Assembly: GCA_050258735.1 (NCBI GenBank)
Contig: JBLMZJ010000088.1
Coordinates: 1-43,526 of the forward strand
Direction: 5' to 3'
Source of the DNA: Syntrophomonas_A sp050258735
GTDB lineage: Bacteria > Bacillota > Syntrophomonadia > Syntrophomonadales > Syntrophomonadaceae
Length of the DNA stretch: 43,526 nucleotides
Part shown: piece after piece, positions 1 to 8,251 of the stretch
Layout: each line of letters begins with the position of its first letter
Numbering within the stretch: the first letter of the stretch is position 1
Notes under the pieces: model-generated
The model's database searches: none
What the model was told of the DNA's origin: nothing
The model's input: only the letters and a program-made list of their open reading frames with translations
Position numbers and translations under genes: made by a program

Positions 1-1832
1 CTTATGCCTACGATGATAAAGAGATCCAGCTTGTAGATCTCGCCAATGGAGAACAACTACCTGAGCAAGTTATAAAGGACATAACAGGCGATAAGATTAT
101 TAAGGCCGCCTACAATGCTCAGTTTGAACGAGTTTGTTTATCAAAACACCTGAACCTGCAACTATCACTAGTATCGTGGTATTGCACAGCAGTGCAATCG
201 GCCATGCTCGGGTTGCCTTTATCCCTGGAGGGGGTAGGCCAGGTGCTGGGGTTGCAGCATAAAAAGATGAGAGAGGGTAAGAGCCTGATTAGGTATTTTT
301 CCGTTCCCTGCAAACCAACCAAAACCAATGGTCACCGTACCAGAAACCTTCCCCAACATGCACCTGATAAATGGCAGACGTTTAAGGATTACTGTATCCG
401 GGATGTCGATGTTGAGAGAGCCATTAGGTTAAAGCTTGAGAAATACCCTATCAGCGCAAAAGAAAAGACACTGTATATTCTCGATCAGCAGATTAATGAC
501 CGGGGGGTACGGGTTGATACGGAGTTGGTTTCCCAGGCCATTTTCTGTGATGAGCTTTACAAAAGTCACATTTATGTAGAGGCTCAGGAACTGACCGGAT
601 TAGGTAATCCCAACTCTGTCCCTCAATTGAAAGAATGGCTGCTTCAGAACGGGGTTGGTGTTGAAAGCCTGTCCAAGAAGGCTGTAGCCGATCTTGCCAG
701 GGAATCAAATGGTGAGATTGAGCATTTATTAAACCTCAGGCTTCAGTTGGCCAAAACGTCAGTGAGAAAATACAAAGCTATCGAGCGATCAGTTTGCCCT
801 GATGGCCGGGTTCGGGGGTTGCTTCAGTTTTATGGTGCGAACCGGACTGGCCGGTGGGCAGGCAGACTGGTCCAGGTGCATAATCTCCCCCAGAATCATA
901 TACCGGATTTAACACTGGCTCGAAATTTGATCAAGGCTGGTTGTTTCGACGAATTGGAAATGCTATATGAGCTCATACCTAACCTGCTATCGGAATTAAT
1001 TAGAACAGCTTTTATTCCAAAAGAAAACCACCGCTTCATTGTGGCAGATTTCAGTGCCATTGAAGCAAGGGTCATTGCCTGGCTAGCCGGGGAAAAGTGG
1101 CGTATGGACGTCTTTGCTACCCACGGCAAAATCTACGAAGCTTCAGCCAGCCAGATGTTTAAGGTGCCAATTAAGGAGATTACCAAGGGTTCTCCTTTAA
1201 GGCAAAAAGGCAAGATAGCAGAACTTGCCCTTGGTTACGGAGGCAGTGTCGGAGCACTCACCGCCATGGGGGCTTTGGAGATGGGGGTAGCCCCGGAGGA
1301 ACTTCAGCCCTTGGTCAACGCTTGGCGCGCGGCCAACCCGAACATCACCAGACTGTGGTGGGAGATTGATCATGCTGCGATCACGGCAGTAAAGGAAAAA
1401 ACCATTCAGAAAGTAGGCAGAATCACCATACAGGTGAAAAGCGGCATCCTCTTTATAACCCTGCCTTCGGGAAGAAGCCTATCCTATATTAAACCCAGGA
1501 TTGAAACCAATAAATTTGGCCGGGAAGGGATCACCTATGAAGGCATTGGAGAAAACAAGCGCTGGTGCAGGATTGATACCTACGGACCCAAGCTGGTGGA
1601 GAACATTGTACAGGCAACTGCCCGTGATCTGTTGGCTGAGGCTATGCTGGCAGTTGATAGGGCGGGCTATGAAATAGTAATGCATGTGCATGATGAAATT
1701 GTTGTTGAAGCGCCTACCGGTACCGGAAGCCAGGAAGAGGTCTGCCAGATAATGAACGAGACCCCTTCATGGGCAGAGGGGCTTCCCCTTCGCGCGGACG
1801 GTTATGAGTGTGAATATTACCGGAAGGACTGA
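1..1832 (+). CDS. Phage family A DNA polymerase with 3'-5' exonuclease domain (5' end outside window)
   Basis: Replicative DNA polymerase of the phage, PolA-like. The reading frame is open from the first bases, so the start lies upstream and about 610 residues are visible. The N-terminal part is a DnaQ-like proofreading exonuclease: the NAQFE motif (about 114-128) and YCIRDVD (about 390-410) match Exo II and Exo III. The polymerase part has all three core motifs: motif A DFSAIEARVIAWLAG (from 1047), motif B with R-x3-K-x7-YGG (about 1200-1245) and motif C VHDE (about 1686-1697). The TGRWAGRLVQVHNLPQN stretch (about 850-895) is typical of phage PolA. It is followed 33 bp later by the primase-helicase, which is the usual order in Clostridia phages. 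No damage is visible. The function is clear from the motifs; the exact length is unknown. Confidence 0.95.
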   Translation, partial: YAYDDKEIQLVDLANGEQLPEQVIKDITGDKIIKAAYNAQFERVCLSKHLNLQLSLVSWYCTAVQSAMLGLPLSLEGVGQVLGLQHKKMREGKSLIRYFSVPCKPTKTNGHRTRNLPQHAPDKWQTFKDYCIRDVDVERAIRLKLEKYPISAKEKTLYILDQQINDRGVRVDTELVSQAIFCDELYKSHIYVEAQELTGLGNPNSVPQLKEWLLQNGVGVESLSKKAVADLARESNGEIEHLLNLRLQLAKTSVRKYKAIERSVCPDGRVRGLLQFYGANRTGRWAGRLVQVHNLPQNHIPDLTLARNLIKAGCFDELEMLYELIPNLLSELIRTAFIPKENHRFIVADFSAIEARVIAWLAGEKWRMDVFATHGKIYEASASQMFKVPIKEITKGSPLRQKGKIAELALGYGGSVGALTAMGALEMGVAPEELQPLVNAWRAANPNITRLWWEIDHAAITAVKEKTIQKVGRITIQVKSGILFITLPSGRSLSYIKPRIETNKFGREGITYEGIGENKRWCRIDTYGPKLVENIVQATARDLLAEAMLAVDRAGYEIVMHVHDEIVVEAPTGTGSQEEVCQIMNETPSWAEGLPLRADGYECEYYRKD

Positions 1833-1865
1833 GTAGGTAATCAGTAAAATTCAGAGGTGATGTGA

Positions 1866-4226
1866 ATGAAACTAACCATTGCTACCGCCAATAGCCGCAG
1901 AGACAAGCTTTGGAAAAACAAAGAGGTTACCTGGGAAGAATTCCTGGCCAGAGCCGGTTCCACCACTCGGACCTCCGAGAGTGTAGCAGAGTACAAAAAG
2001 CTCGTAAAAGCCAAGCAGGATGACATAAAAGACGTAGGAGGTTTTGTAGGAGGTAAACTCCGTGAAGGCAAGCGTAGGACCGGTTATGTAGAGTTTAGAT
2101 CCATGCTGACTTTGGATATGGACTATGCAAGCCACAACGTTTGGGAGCATATAAATATGTTCTTTAGTTTTGCCTGCTGCATCTATTCAACCCACAAGCA
2201 TACTCCAGAAAAACCACGGCTTAGGCTTATTATCCCCTTAGCCAGGAATGTTACAGCAGACGAATACATAGCAGTTGCCCGAAAAATAGCCTTTGAGATC
2301 GGCATTGAGCAGTTTGACGACACGACCTATGAACCAACCAGGCTTATGTATTGGGCTTCGACCTCCAGTGACGGGGAGTTTGTGTTTGAAAAACAGGATG
2401 GGGTATGGCTTGATCCGGACAAGGTTCTGACCAGCTACAAGGATTGGAAAGATACATCTGCCTGGCCGGTATCCTCCAGACAGACAGCAATAGTTAAACG
2501 GACCATTGCCAGGCAAGCCGATCCGTTAGAGAAGGCAGGAATAGTCGGAGCTTTTTGCAGAGCCTATACGGTTCAGGATGCTATTGAAAAGTTCCTTACC
2601 GAGATCTATAAACCGAGTGTTATGCCAGGCAGATATGATTATATTCCAGCCGATAGTACAGCCGGTGTCCTTATATACGATGATAAATTTGCCTACTCGC
2701 ACCATGCAACCGATCCCGCTTGCGGCAAGCTCTGCAATGCCTTTGACCTGGTGCGGATACATCAGTTTCGGGATCTTGATATGAGAGAAGATGAGGATAC
2801 CGCACCATCAAAACTCCCGTCTTACAAAGCAATGCAGGAACTTGCCTCTGCAGACGAGGGCGTAAAAAAACAACTGGCTATAGAAAGAAGTGCCAGGGCC
2901 AACGCTGATTTTACAAAGGAATATGATGAAAACTGGCAGACCGGTCTTGAACTTTTAAAGAGCGGAGAGATAAAGGATTCTCTATCCAATATTATTTTAA
3001 TCCTCAGGCATGATACGAACCTCCAGGGTATTGCCTACAACCTGCACAGCAATTCCATTGATGTAAAAGGAGAACTTCCCTGGCGTCAGGTCAAAAGGGG
3101 CTGGAGCGATTCAGACATTGCTGGGGCAAAGGCTTACCTGGATAATGTCTATCACATTTGGTCTCCAGGAAAATTCAAAGATGCGCTGACAGCGGTAGCA
3201 TCCGAACGGGCCTACCATCCTATAAAAGAGGATTTTGAATCTCTACCTGAGTGGGATGGGGTGGAAAGGGTGGATACTCTGCTGATTGATTACCTGGGGG
3301 CAGATGATAACTCTTACACCCGAGCAGTAATGAGAAAAACATTATGTGCAGCAGTAGCACGGATCTATGAGCCAGGGATTAAGTTCGATTGCATCCTGGT
3401 GTTAAATGGTCCCCAGGGGATTGGCAAGAGTACCTTTTTCTCGAAGCTCGGTGGCCGGTGGTTTTCTGATAGTCTTACTATCTCAGATATGCGAGATAAG
3501 ACCGCGCCCGAAAAGCTGCAAGGTTATCTCATCTTAGAACTGGGCGAACTGGCCGGTTTAAAGAAGATGGATGTTGAAACGGTAAAGTCTTTTGTATCAC
3601 GGAATGATGATAAATACCGTCCCAGCTATGGTACAACCGTCGAAAGCCATCCTCGCCAGTGCGTTATCGTCGGAAGTACCAACAGTGATGGCGGTTTTTT
3701 AAGGGATATTACGGGTAACCGGCGCTTCTGGCCGGTCCGGGTCAGCGGAAAAGGTGCCCAAAAAGCGTGGGAGTTGACCGAGGTTGATCAAATCTGGGCA
3801 GAGACCATAGTAAAATACCGGGCCGGAGAGGAGCTTTTTCTTAAAGGTGCTGATGCTCAAATGGCATATTCTGAGCAAGCGGAAGCCATGGAAGCGGATG
3901 ACAGGGAAGGTTTGGTCCGGGAGTATCTTGATAAACTACTGCCCGAAAACTGGCGTTGTATGGATTTGTACGAGCGCCGAAGTTTTCTAGGCAGCGGGGA
4001 GTTCGGGACATCTGTGGTTGGTACCGTGAAGCGCGAACGTGTCTGCACCATGGAAATATGGTGCGAGTGCTTTGGCAAGGAAGCGGTTAATCTCAAAAAG
4101 GGAGATGCTTATGAGCTAAATACCATTATGGCGAGGATAGAGGGATGGAAGAAATACGATGGTAACAAGCTGGGGAACTTCAGGTTTCCTTTCTATGGAA
4201 TTCAGAGGGCTTATGTACGGGAGTGA
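1866..4226 (+). CDS. Phage primase-helicase, virulence-associated E (VirE/DUF5906) family
   Basis: Probable replication primase-helicase of 786 residues. The N-terminal third carries an LTLDMDY motif (D84, D86), which fits the metal-binding D-x-D of archaeo-eukaryotic-type primase domains. The C-terminal third is a superfamily 3-like ATPase: Walker A GPQGIGKST at about residues 515-523, acidic LILELGEL about 45 residues later, and a conserved ITGNRRFWPV segment, the hallmark of VirE-family phage proteins. The start ATG at 1866 has an AGAGGTGATGTGA ribosome site. It sits between the DNA polymerase and the VRR-NUC gene, so it most likely unwinds and primes phage DNA. The family name 'virulence-associated' is historical and does not imply a virulence role. 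Confidence 0.92.
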   Translation: MKLTIATANSRRDKLWKNKEVTWEEFLARAGSTTRTSESVAEYKKLVKAKQDDIKDVGGFVGGKLREGKRRTGYVEFRSMLTLDMDYASHNVWEHINMFFSFACCIYSTHKHTPEKPRLRLIIPLARNVTADEYIAVARKIAFEIGIEQFDDTTYEPTRLMYWASTSSDGEFVFEKQDGVWLDPDKVLTSYKDWKDTSAWPVSSRQTAIVKRTIARQADPLEKAGIVGAFCRAYTVQDAIEKFLTEIYKPSVMPGRYDYIPADSTAGVLIYDDKFAYSHHATDPACGKLCNAFDLVRIHQFRDLDMREDEDTAPSKLPSYKAMQELASADEGVKKQLAIERSARANADFTKEYDENWQTGLELLKSGEIKDSLSNIILILRHDTNLQGIAYNLHSNSIDVKGELPWRQVKRGWSDSDIAGAKAYLDNVYHIWSPGKFKDALTAVASERAYHPIKEDFESLPEWDGVERVDTLLIDYLGADDNSYTRAVMRKTLCAAVARIYEPGIKFDCILVLNGPQGIGKSTFFSKLGGRWFSDSLTISDMRDKTAPEKLQGYLILELGELAGLKKMDVETVKSFVSRNDDKYRPSYGTTVESHPRQCVIVGSTNSDGGFLRDITGNRRFWPVRVSGKGAQKAWELTEVDQIWAETIVKYRAGEELFLKGADAQMAYSEQAEAMEADDREGLVREYLDKLLPENWRCMDLYERRSFLGSGEFGTSVVGTVKRERVCTMEIWCECFGKEAVNLKKGDAYELNTIMARIEGWKKYDGNKLGNFRFPFYGIQRAYVRE

Positions 4227-4499
4227 AACAAGATGGATAAACAAGATTTATTGAGAGGGTTTGTTTACTTACTAATCTGTATACAACGGTAATCCAGAAA
4301 AAGTTTGTTTTCAAAATTAGTTTATCTTGTAAAACCCGAAACAACCAGGGTTACAAGCTTTAGGTAAACAAGAAAACAAGATTTGATATATGAGTATATA
4401 GATATAAAGAAAAGCTTGTATACGTGCACATATAACACGTATATACGAAACTATAGGGTTTTTTTGATCACTTGTTTATCGCGCAGAGAGGATTATCTG
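4227..4499 (+). other. AT-rich non-coding stretch with inverted repeats, possible replication origin
   Basis: About 270 bp without a convincing gene, clearly more AT-rich than its neighbours. GATAAACAAG at 4236-4245 is matched by its exact reverse complement CTTGTTTATC at 4471-4480. Between them are further AAACAAG/TTGTTT copies (near 4256, 4303, 4364-4380) and a perfect 8-bp inverted repeat TATACGTG...CACGTATA at 4419-4443. The position, directly after the primase-helicase gene, and the repeated short motif would suit a phage origin or an operator region. This is inference only. Confidence 0.4.
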
Positions 4500-4781
4500 A
4501 TGCTAGAAAAGCTCATTGAAAAATATCTCGTCCTGGCAGTAAAAAAGCGTGGAGGGCTGGCACTAAAGTTTGTATCTCCTGGGATATCGGGTGTACCGGA
4601 TAGAATAGTACTACTTCCCGGCAGAAGAATTGCTTTTATAGAGGTTAAAGCCCCCAGAGAACAGATGCGGCCATTACAGAAAAAGCGAAAGAAGCAACTT
4701 GAAAAACTAGGATTTATGGTTTATTGCTTAGACGATGCAAAAATGATTGAGGGAATGCTGGATGAAATATGTACCGCATGA
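4500..4781 (+). CDS. VRR-NUC domain nuclease
   Basis: A 93-residue VRR-NUC nuclease, a stand-alone PD-(D/E)XK enzyme common in phage replication modules, where it is thought to process branched DNA. The core is visible: GVPDRIVLLPGRRIAFIEVK, giving the catalytic P-D and E-x-K triad at about residues 32-50. I chose ATG 4500 because AGAGAGGA lies at 4485-4492; the frame is open further upstream but that part is low-complexity AT-rich sequence. It overlaps the SNF2 helicase gene by 20 bp, so the two are probably translated together, matching their frequent pairing in Firmicutes phages. Confidence 0.9.
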   Translation: MLEKLIEKYLVLAVKKRGGLALKFVSPGISGVPDRIVLLPGRRIAFIEVKAPREQMRPLQKKRKKQLEKLGFMVYCLDDAKMIEGMLDEICTA

Positions 4782-6111
4782 ATACCAGAAATACGCTGAA
4801 GAGTTCATTATCGATCATCCTGCCTGTGGGCTATTTTTAGATATGGGACTGGGGAAGACCGCAATTGCTTTGACCGCCATTGATGAATTGATGTATGACT
4901 ATTTTGATGTTGCCAGGGTTCTGGTAATTGCTCCGCTTCGAGTGGCCCAGGATACCTGGACAAGAGAATGCGAAAAGTGGAATCATCTAAAGGGGCTTAG
5001 AATCTCCAAGGTACTGGGCTCTGTAGCCGAACGCCGATTGGCTCTTAATAGAAAGGCGGATATCTACATCATTAACCGGGAAAATGTTGAGTGGCTGACT
5101 AAGGAGCATAAATGGGATTTTGACATGGTGGTCATAGATGAGATGTCCAGTTTCAAGTCCCCAGCAACGAAAAGGTTTAAAGCACTCAGGAAAGTCCGGC
5201 CCCAGGCTAAAAGGGTTGTTGGGCTAACTGGTACACCTGCTCCTAACGGATTAATCGATTTGTGGTCGCAGATTAATCTGCTGGATATGGGTGAAAGGCT
5301 TGGCAGGTTTATTGGTGGCTACCGCAGAGATTTTTTTGAACCTGATAAAAGAAACAGGCAGACCATATTTACATATAAGCTAAAGGAAAATGCCGAAGCT
5401 GATATCTTTGACAAGATATCAGATATCTGCATGAGCATGAAGGCTTGCGATTATCTAATAATGCCGGAACGAATTGACAATATAATTGAGGTCCATATGT
5501 CAGACAAGGAAGCAGCACTGTATAAAAAGCTGGAGCGGGAAATGCTGCTTCCTTTTGAAGATGGAGACATTGATGCGGTGAATGCGGCTGCATTGAGTAA
5601 TAAGCTCTTGCAGATGGCAAATGGGGCAGTGTATGACGAAAACAAAACCGTAAAGATCATTCACAGCAGAAAGCTTGATGCTCTGGAAGATCTCATTGAA
5701 GCAGCTAACGGAAAAACGGTCCTCGTATTCTATAACTACGTACATGACAAGGCCAGGATAGCAGAACGGTTCGAGGTCAGAGAACTAAACACATCAGAGG
5801 ACATTTCAGATTGGAACCGTGGGGAAATCGAGATTGCAATTGCTCACCCGGCTTCAGCCGGTCACGGACTTAACCTTCAAGCTGGCGGCTGTACGGTGAT
5901 TTGGTTCGGACTGACCTGGAGTCTGGAATTGTATCAGCAGGCCAACGCCAGGCTTTGGCGGCAGGGGCAGAAGGATACAGTAGTTATTCATCACATTGTT
6001 ACTTCCAAAACCATTGATGAACAGGTAATGGCAGCACTCAGCCGCAAGGAATCAGGACAAGCGGCACTTATTGATGCGGTTAAAGCAAGAATTGGAGGTC
6101 TAGGTCAGTGA
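4762..6111 (+). CDS. SNF2-family DEAD/DEAH-box helicase
   Basis: A superfamily 2 SNF2-type DNA translocase of 449 residues. Motif I is DMGLGKT (residues 27-33), motif II IDEMS (about 125), motif III LTGTPAPNG (about 155-163), and motif VI QANARLWRQGQ (about 390-400). No extra DNA-binding domain is seen, as is usual for the compact phage form. ATG 4762 is preferred because GAGGG lies 8 bp upstream; a TTG at 4747 is also in frame. The gene overlaps VRR-NUC upstream and shares a GTGA overlap with the next gene, so it sits in one tight replication operon. Its exact role (recombination or fork remodelling) is not known for the family. Confidence 0.93.
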   Translation: MKYVPHEYQKYAEEFIIDHPACGLFLDMGLGKTAIALTAIDELMYDYFDVARVLVIAPLRVAQDTWTRECEKWNHLKGLRISKVLGSVAERRLALNRKADIYIINRENVEWLTKEHKWDFDMVVIDEMSSFKSPATKRFKALRKVRPQAKRVVGLTGTPAPNGLIDLWSQINLLDMGERLGRFIGGYRRDFFEPDKRNRQTIFTYKLKENAEADIFDKISDICMSMKACDYLIMPERIDNIIEVHMSDKEAALYKKLEREMLLPFEDGDIDAVNAAALSNKLLQMANGAVYDENKTVKIIHSRKLDALEDLIEAANGKTVLVFYNYVHDKARIAERFEVRELNTSEDISDWNRGEIEIAIAHPASAGHGLNLQAGGCTVIWFGLTWSLELYQQANARLWRQGQKDTVVIHHIVTSKTIDEQVMAALSRKESGQAALIDAVKARIGGLGQ

Positions 6112-6536
6112 ATGCAAAAGAATACTTGTCCCAGGCATTTAGAATTGATCAGAGAATCAACAGTAAACTTGAGCAGGTAATAGCTTTAAGGAACCTGGCC
6201 GAAAAAACCACCGCAAGCTATTCTACTGAACGGGTGGATGGTACCAAACAGAAAAGCCCTATGGAGAATGCTATTGTGAAGATAATGGACTATGAAAATG
6301 AGATTAATAATGATATTGATCAGCTGGTCGATTTAAAAATAGAAATACATAAGGTGATCAAAACAGTTGATGATCCGGACTGCCAATTATTACTGGAGCT
6401 AAGGTATTTAACATTTAAAAATTGGGAAGAGATTGCCGATAGCATGGGCTTTACTTTTCAATGGGTTCACTCGCTGCACCAAAAGGCGTTAAGAAAAATA
6501 AATTTAAAAGAGTTGATAAAAGTTGATAAAAATTGA
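6108..6536 (+). CDS. DUF1492 / sigma-70 region 4-like phage regulator
   Basis: A 142-residue protein with an N-terminal helical region and a C-terminal helix-turn-helix resembling sigma-70 region 4 (LELRYLTFKNWEEIADSMGF and the helix after it, about residues 103-135). DUF1492/ArpU/RinA-like proteins occupy this slot, between replication and packaging genes, and are believed to turn on late transcription. The start is GTG 6108, overlapping the helicase stop. The last codons lie inside a four-copy 10-bp DNA repeat (6511-6550), so the DNA encoding the C-terminus may also be a binding site. It is the best candidate here for a late-gene activator. Confidence 0.82.
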   Translation: MNAKEYLSQAFRIDQRINSKLEQVIALRNLAEKTTASYSTERVDGTKQKSPMENAIVKIMDYENEINNDIDQLVDLKIEIHKVIKTVDDPDCQLLLELRYLTFKNWEEIADSMGFTFQWVHSLHQKALRKINLKELIKVDKN

Positions 6537-6550
6537 TAGTAATTGATAGT
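6511..6550 (+). repeat. Four tandem 10-bp TTGATA repeats
   Basis: Two copies of AGTTGATAAA are followed directly by two copies of AATTGATAGT, exactly 10 bp apart, straddling the stop codon of the DUF1492 gene. One unit per helical turn puts every TTGATA on the same face of the DNA, as in a protein-binding array. Confidence 0.85.
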
Positions 6551-6588
6551 CGGCTTAGTTTATTATTAAACTGCAGATTGAAACACGG

Positions 6589-6622
6589 ACCCCGAGAGGT
6601 GTAGCTCTTGGGGTATTTTTTT
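6589..6622 (+). terminator. Rho-independent terminator after the replication operon
   Basis: ACCCCGAGAG (6589-6598) pairs with CTCTTGGGGT (6605-6614) with one G-T pair, loop GTGTAG, followed by ATTTTTTT. It separates the replication operon from the packaging region. Confidence 0.85.
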
Positions 6623-6655
6623 GCCTGACTTTAACACCAATATGGAGACGATATA

Positions 6656-7009
6656 ATGCCCCAAAAACCTAAAAAACCCTGCCAACATCCAGGTTGTCCG
6701 TTACTAACAGAGGGTAAATTCTGCGAGTTTCACATAAGGCTTTACACCAATCATAGACCGAATGCCAGAGAACGTGGCTATGACAGCCGTTGGCGTAGAG
6801 CCAGCAAACTTTTCTTGGAATTCAATCCCCTATGTAGGCAATGTCAGAAAGAAGGCGAGTTAACTGTTGCCGAAGTAGTGGATCACATTATACCTCATCG
6901 GGGAGATCAAACTCTATTCTGGGATGAAAGCAACTGGCAACCGCTCTGCAAGAAATGTCATGACCGGAAGACGAGGACTGAGGATCAGCATCCGGAGTAT
7001 AGATTCTAA
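6656..7009 (+). CDS. Phage HNH endonuclease, packaging-associated
   Basis: A 117-residue HNH nuclease. It has an N-terminal Cys/His cluster (CQHPGC, CEFH), then the HNH core: C60-x2-C63, the VVDHIIPH segment (D76, H77), N93 and C98-x2-C101-H102. HNH proteins next to the terminase are a known part of HK97-type packaging machines and help the large terminase cut DNA at cos. Here the terminase is 6 kb downstream rather than adjacent, because accessory genes lie between. The ATG at 6656 has only a weak ribosome site (GGAGACG at about 6645-6651). It directly precedes the cos-like block. Confidence 0.9.
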   Translation: MPQKPKKPCQHPGCPLLTEGKFCEFHIRLYTNHRPNARERGYDSRWRRASKLFLEFNPLCRQCQKEGELTVAEVVDHIIPHRGDQTLFWDESNWQPLCKKCHDRKTRTEDQHPEYRF

Positions 7010-7132
7010 TTGAGCAGTCTGGTAAGGATGCGCAATAGAGTGAGGGTTAAGCCAGAAGTTGCTAAATGGGATGAGCGGAAGATGGACGGGAGCATGAAAG
7101 CGACATCCGCCAGGCTGCCGCACCCAAGTAAA

Positions 7133-7157
7133 ATGCCCCCACAAATTGTGAGGGCAT
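7133..7157 (+). terminator. Hairpin downstream of HNH gene, possible terminator
   Basis: A 25-bp near-perfect palindrome with ATGCCC...GGGCAT outer arms, CACAA/TTGTG inner arms and one mismatch, followed by CATTTTC. The T-run is short, so termination is possible but weak. Confidence 0.5.
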
Positions 7158-7454
7158 CATTTTCTCGTCATATATTGCTATGGCGGAGAAGTTACTTGAA
7201 ACACTGGGCACTGACCTATTAACCTATTTATCCGAAAATCCAAAACCTGATTAGGGCATTTGAAAAAGTCTTTTTTAACCTCCAGTAAACGAATCCACTA
7301 AAAACTTAAAATAAACCTGACTGATAAACAATGGGTAAAAAACCAATGACTTTAGACAGTAGACCAAACTTCTCCGCCAAAGCTTTTTTAGTATACCCGA
7401 TGTTGATAAAAAACGCAATGTCTTTAAAATCAGGAATTAAACTTGCTGTAATAC

Positions 7455-7554
7455 GGTAACCCCCCAGGGGGATGCAAATCCCTACAAATGGACGTTCAGG
7501 GACCGCCGGTCCCCTTCGCGTGAATTTTCGCGGAATTAAACAAGGGGGGTTATC
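7455..7554 (+). other. Putative cos / DNA packaging site
   Basis: A GC-rich block bounded by an inverted repeat: GGTAACCCCCC (7455-7465) and GGGGGGTTATC (7544-7554), 10 of 11 pairing. At its centre is the perfect interrupted palindrome GGGACCG-C-CGGTCCC (7499-7513), followed by a second partial palindrome at about 7517-7532 (CGCG arms). From memory, similar blocks (a GGGGG run, GCAAATCCCTAC, a GGACC palindrome, TTTTCGCG, then another G-run) recur just after the HNH gene in Firmicutes cos phages. That recollection could not be checked here. Cohesive-end position is not determined. Confidence 0.55.
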
Positions 7555-7795
7555 AAGCAAATACCGGGTAAATAGCAATAAGCTTGCAAGATAAGGCTTT
7601 AAACTGGTTTTGAATTAATGCGTAAAGGTTAGTTGTAATTGTGACGCAGAAATCCCGATAAATCTATACTATCGGCCAAAAGGTCGAAATCTTAAATCCT
7701 AGATCAAAACGCCATGTAACACCCAATTAAGGGTTGTTAGAGACGTTTTTTTGTTGCCATTTTTTATAACGCTGACGCAGAAAGGATCTGGACTC

Positions 7796-8251
7796 GTGAC
7801 GGAGGTAGAGAAACAGCAGATATATGAACTTCGCCTGAAAGGGGTTGGATATAAAGCTATTGCGGCAGTTCTCGGGCTTTCAAGAGACAACATCCGGGGC
7901 TTTTGTAAACGAAACGGACTTGATGGAGATTCAAAAGTTGTTCACCTGAACGTGGAAGAACAGAAGAAACGGAATGTTTTATGTTCCTGCTGCGGTAAAC
8001 CCATCAAGCAAAACCCTCGCGGTAGACTGAGACGCTTTTGTTCGGATGAATGCCGCCGGAAATGGTGGAACGAAAATCCCCAGGACAGAAATAAAAATGC
8101 GAATGCCATATATCAGTACACTTGTCCCCAGTGTGGTAAGGAATTCAGCTGCTATGGTAATAAGACACGAAAATACTGCAGCCATGACTGCTACATTAAA
8201 GCAAGGTTTTGGAGTGAAGAAGATGGAGTTCAAGAAATTATCGATAGATAG
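7796..8251 (+). CDS. HTH protein with two zinc-ribbon motifs
   Basis: A 151-residue protein. Residues 5-40 form a sigma-like helix-turn-helix (LRLKGVGYKAIAAVLGLSRD). Two zinc-finger-like units follow: C63-x2-C66 with C82-x3-C86, and C110-x2-C113 with C128-x3-C132. Similar proteins occur beside phage methyltransferases and are often labelled RNA polymerase sigma-like, but a sigma role is not established; a DNA- or RNA-binding regulator is the safe reading. GTG 7796 was chosen because AAAGGA lies 9 bp upstream; a longer TTG start at 7751 lacks support. Its 3' end overlaps the methyltransferase gene by 29 bp, so both are probably co-translated. Confidence 0.75.
   Translation: MTEVEKQQIYELRLKGVGYKAIAAVLGLSRDNIRGFCKRNGLDGDSKVVHLNVEEQKKRNVLCSCCGKPIKQNPRGRLRRFCSDECRRKWWNENPQDRNKNANAIYQYTCPQCGKEFSCYGNKTRKYCSHDCYIKARFWSEEDGVQEIIDR

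Larger units (their letters stand above)
7010..7795 (+). other. Long non-coding stretch around the putative packaging site
   Basis: No convincing gene in 786 bp. It contains a hairpin at 7133-7157, the GC-rich inverted-repeat block at 7455-7554, a weak hairpin AACACCC/GGGTTGTT at 7718-7738 followed by a T-run at 7746-7752, and an 11-bp direct repeat TGACGCAGAAA at 7642-7652 and 7773-7783. I see nothing in 7158-7454. A minus-strand frame across 7306-7578 only reads through the GC-rich block and has no ribosome site. Confidence 0.6.

Noticed and set aside
6511..6550. CRISPR array
   Set aside because: Units are 10 bp with no spacers, and no cas genes are present.
7010..7222. Plus-strand frame of 70 codons after the HNH gene
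   Set aside because: TTG start without ribosome site, basic random-looking composition, and it runs through the hairpin at 7133-7157.
7306..7578. Minus-strand frame of 90 codons
   Set aside because: It only reads through the GC-rich cos-like block, has no ribosome site and no recognisable protein features.
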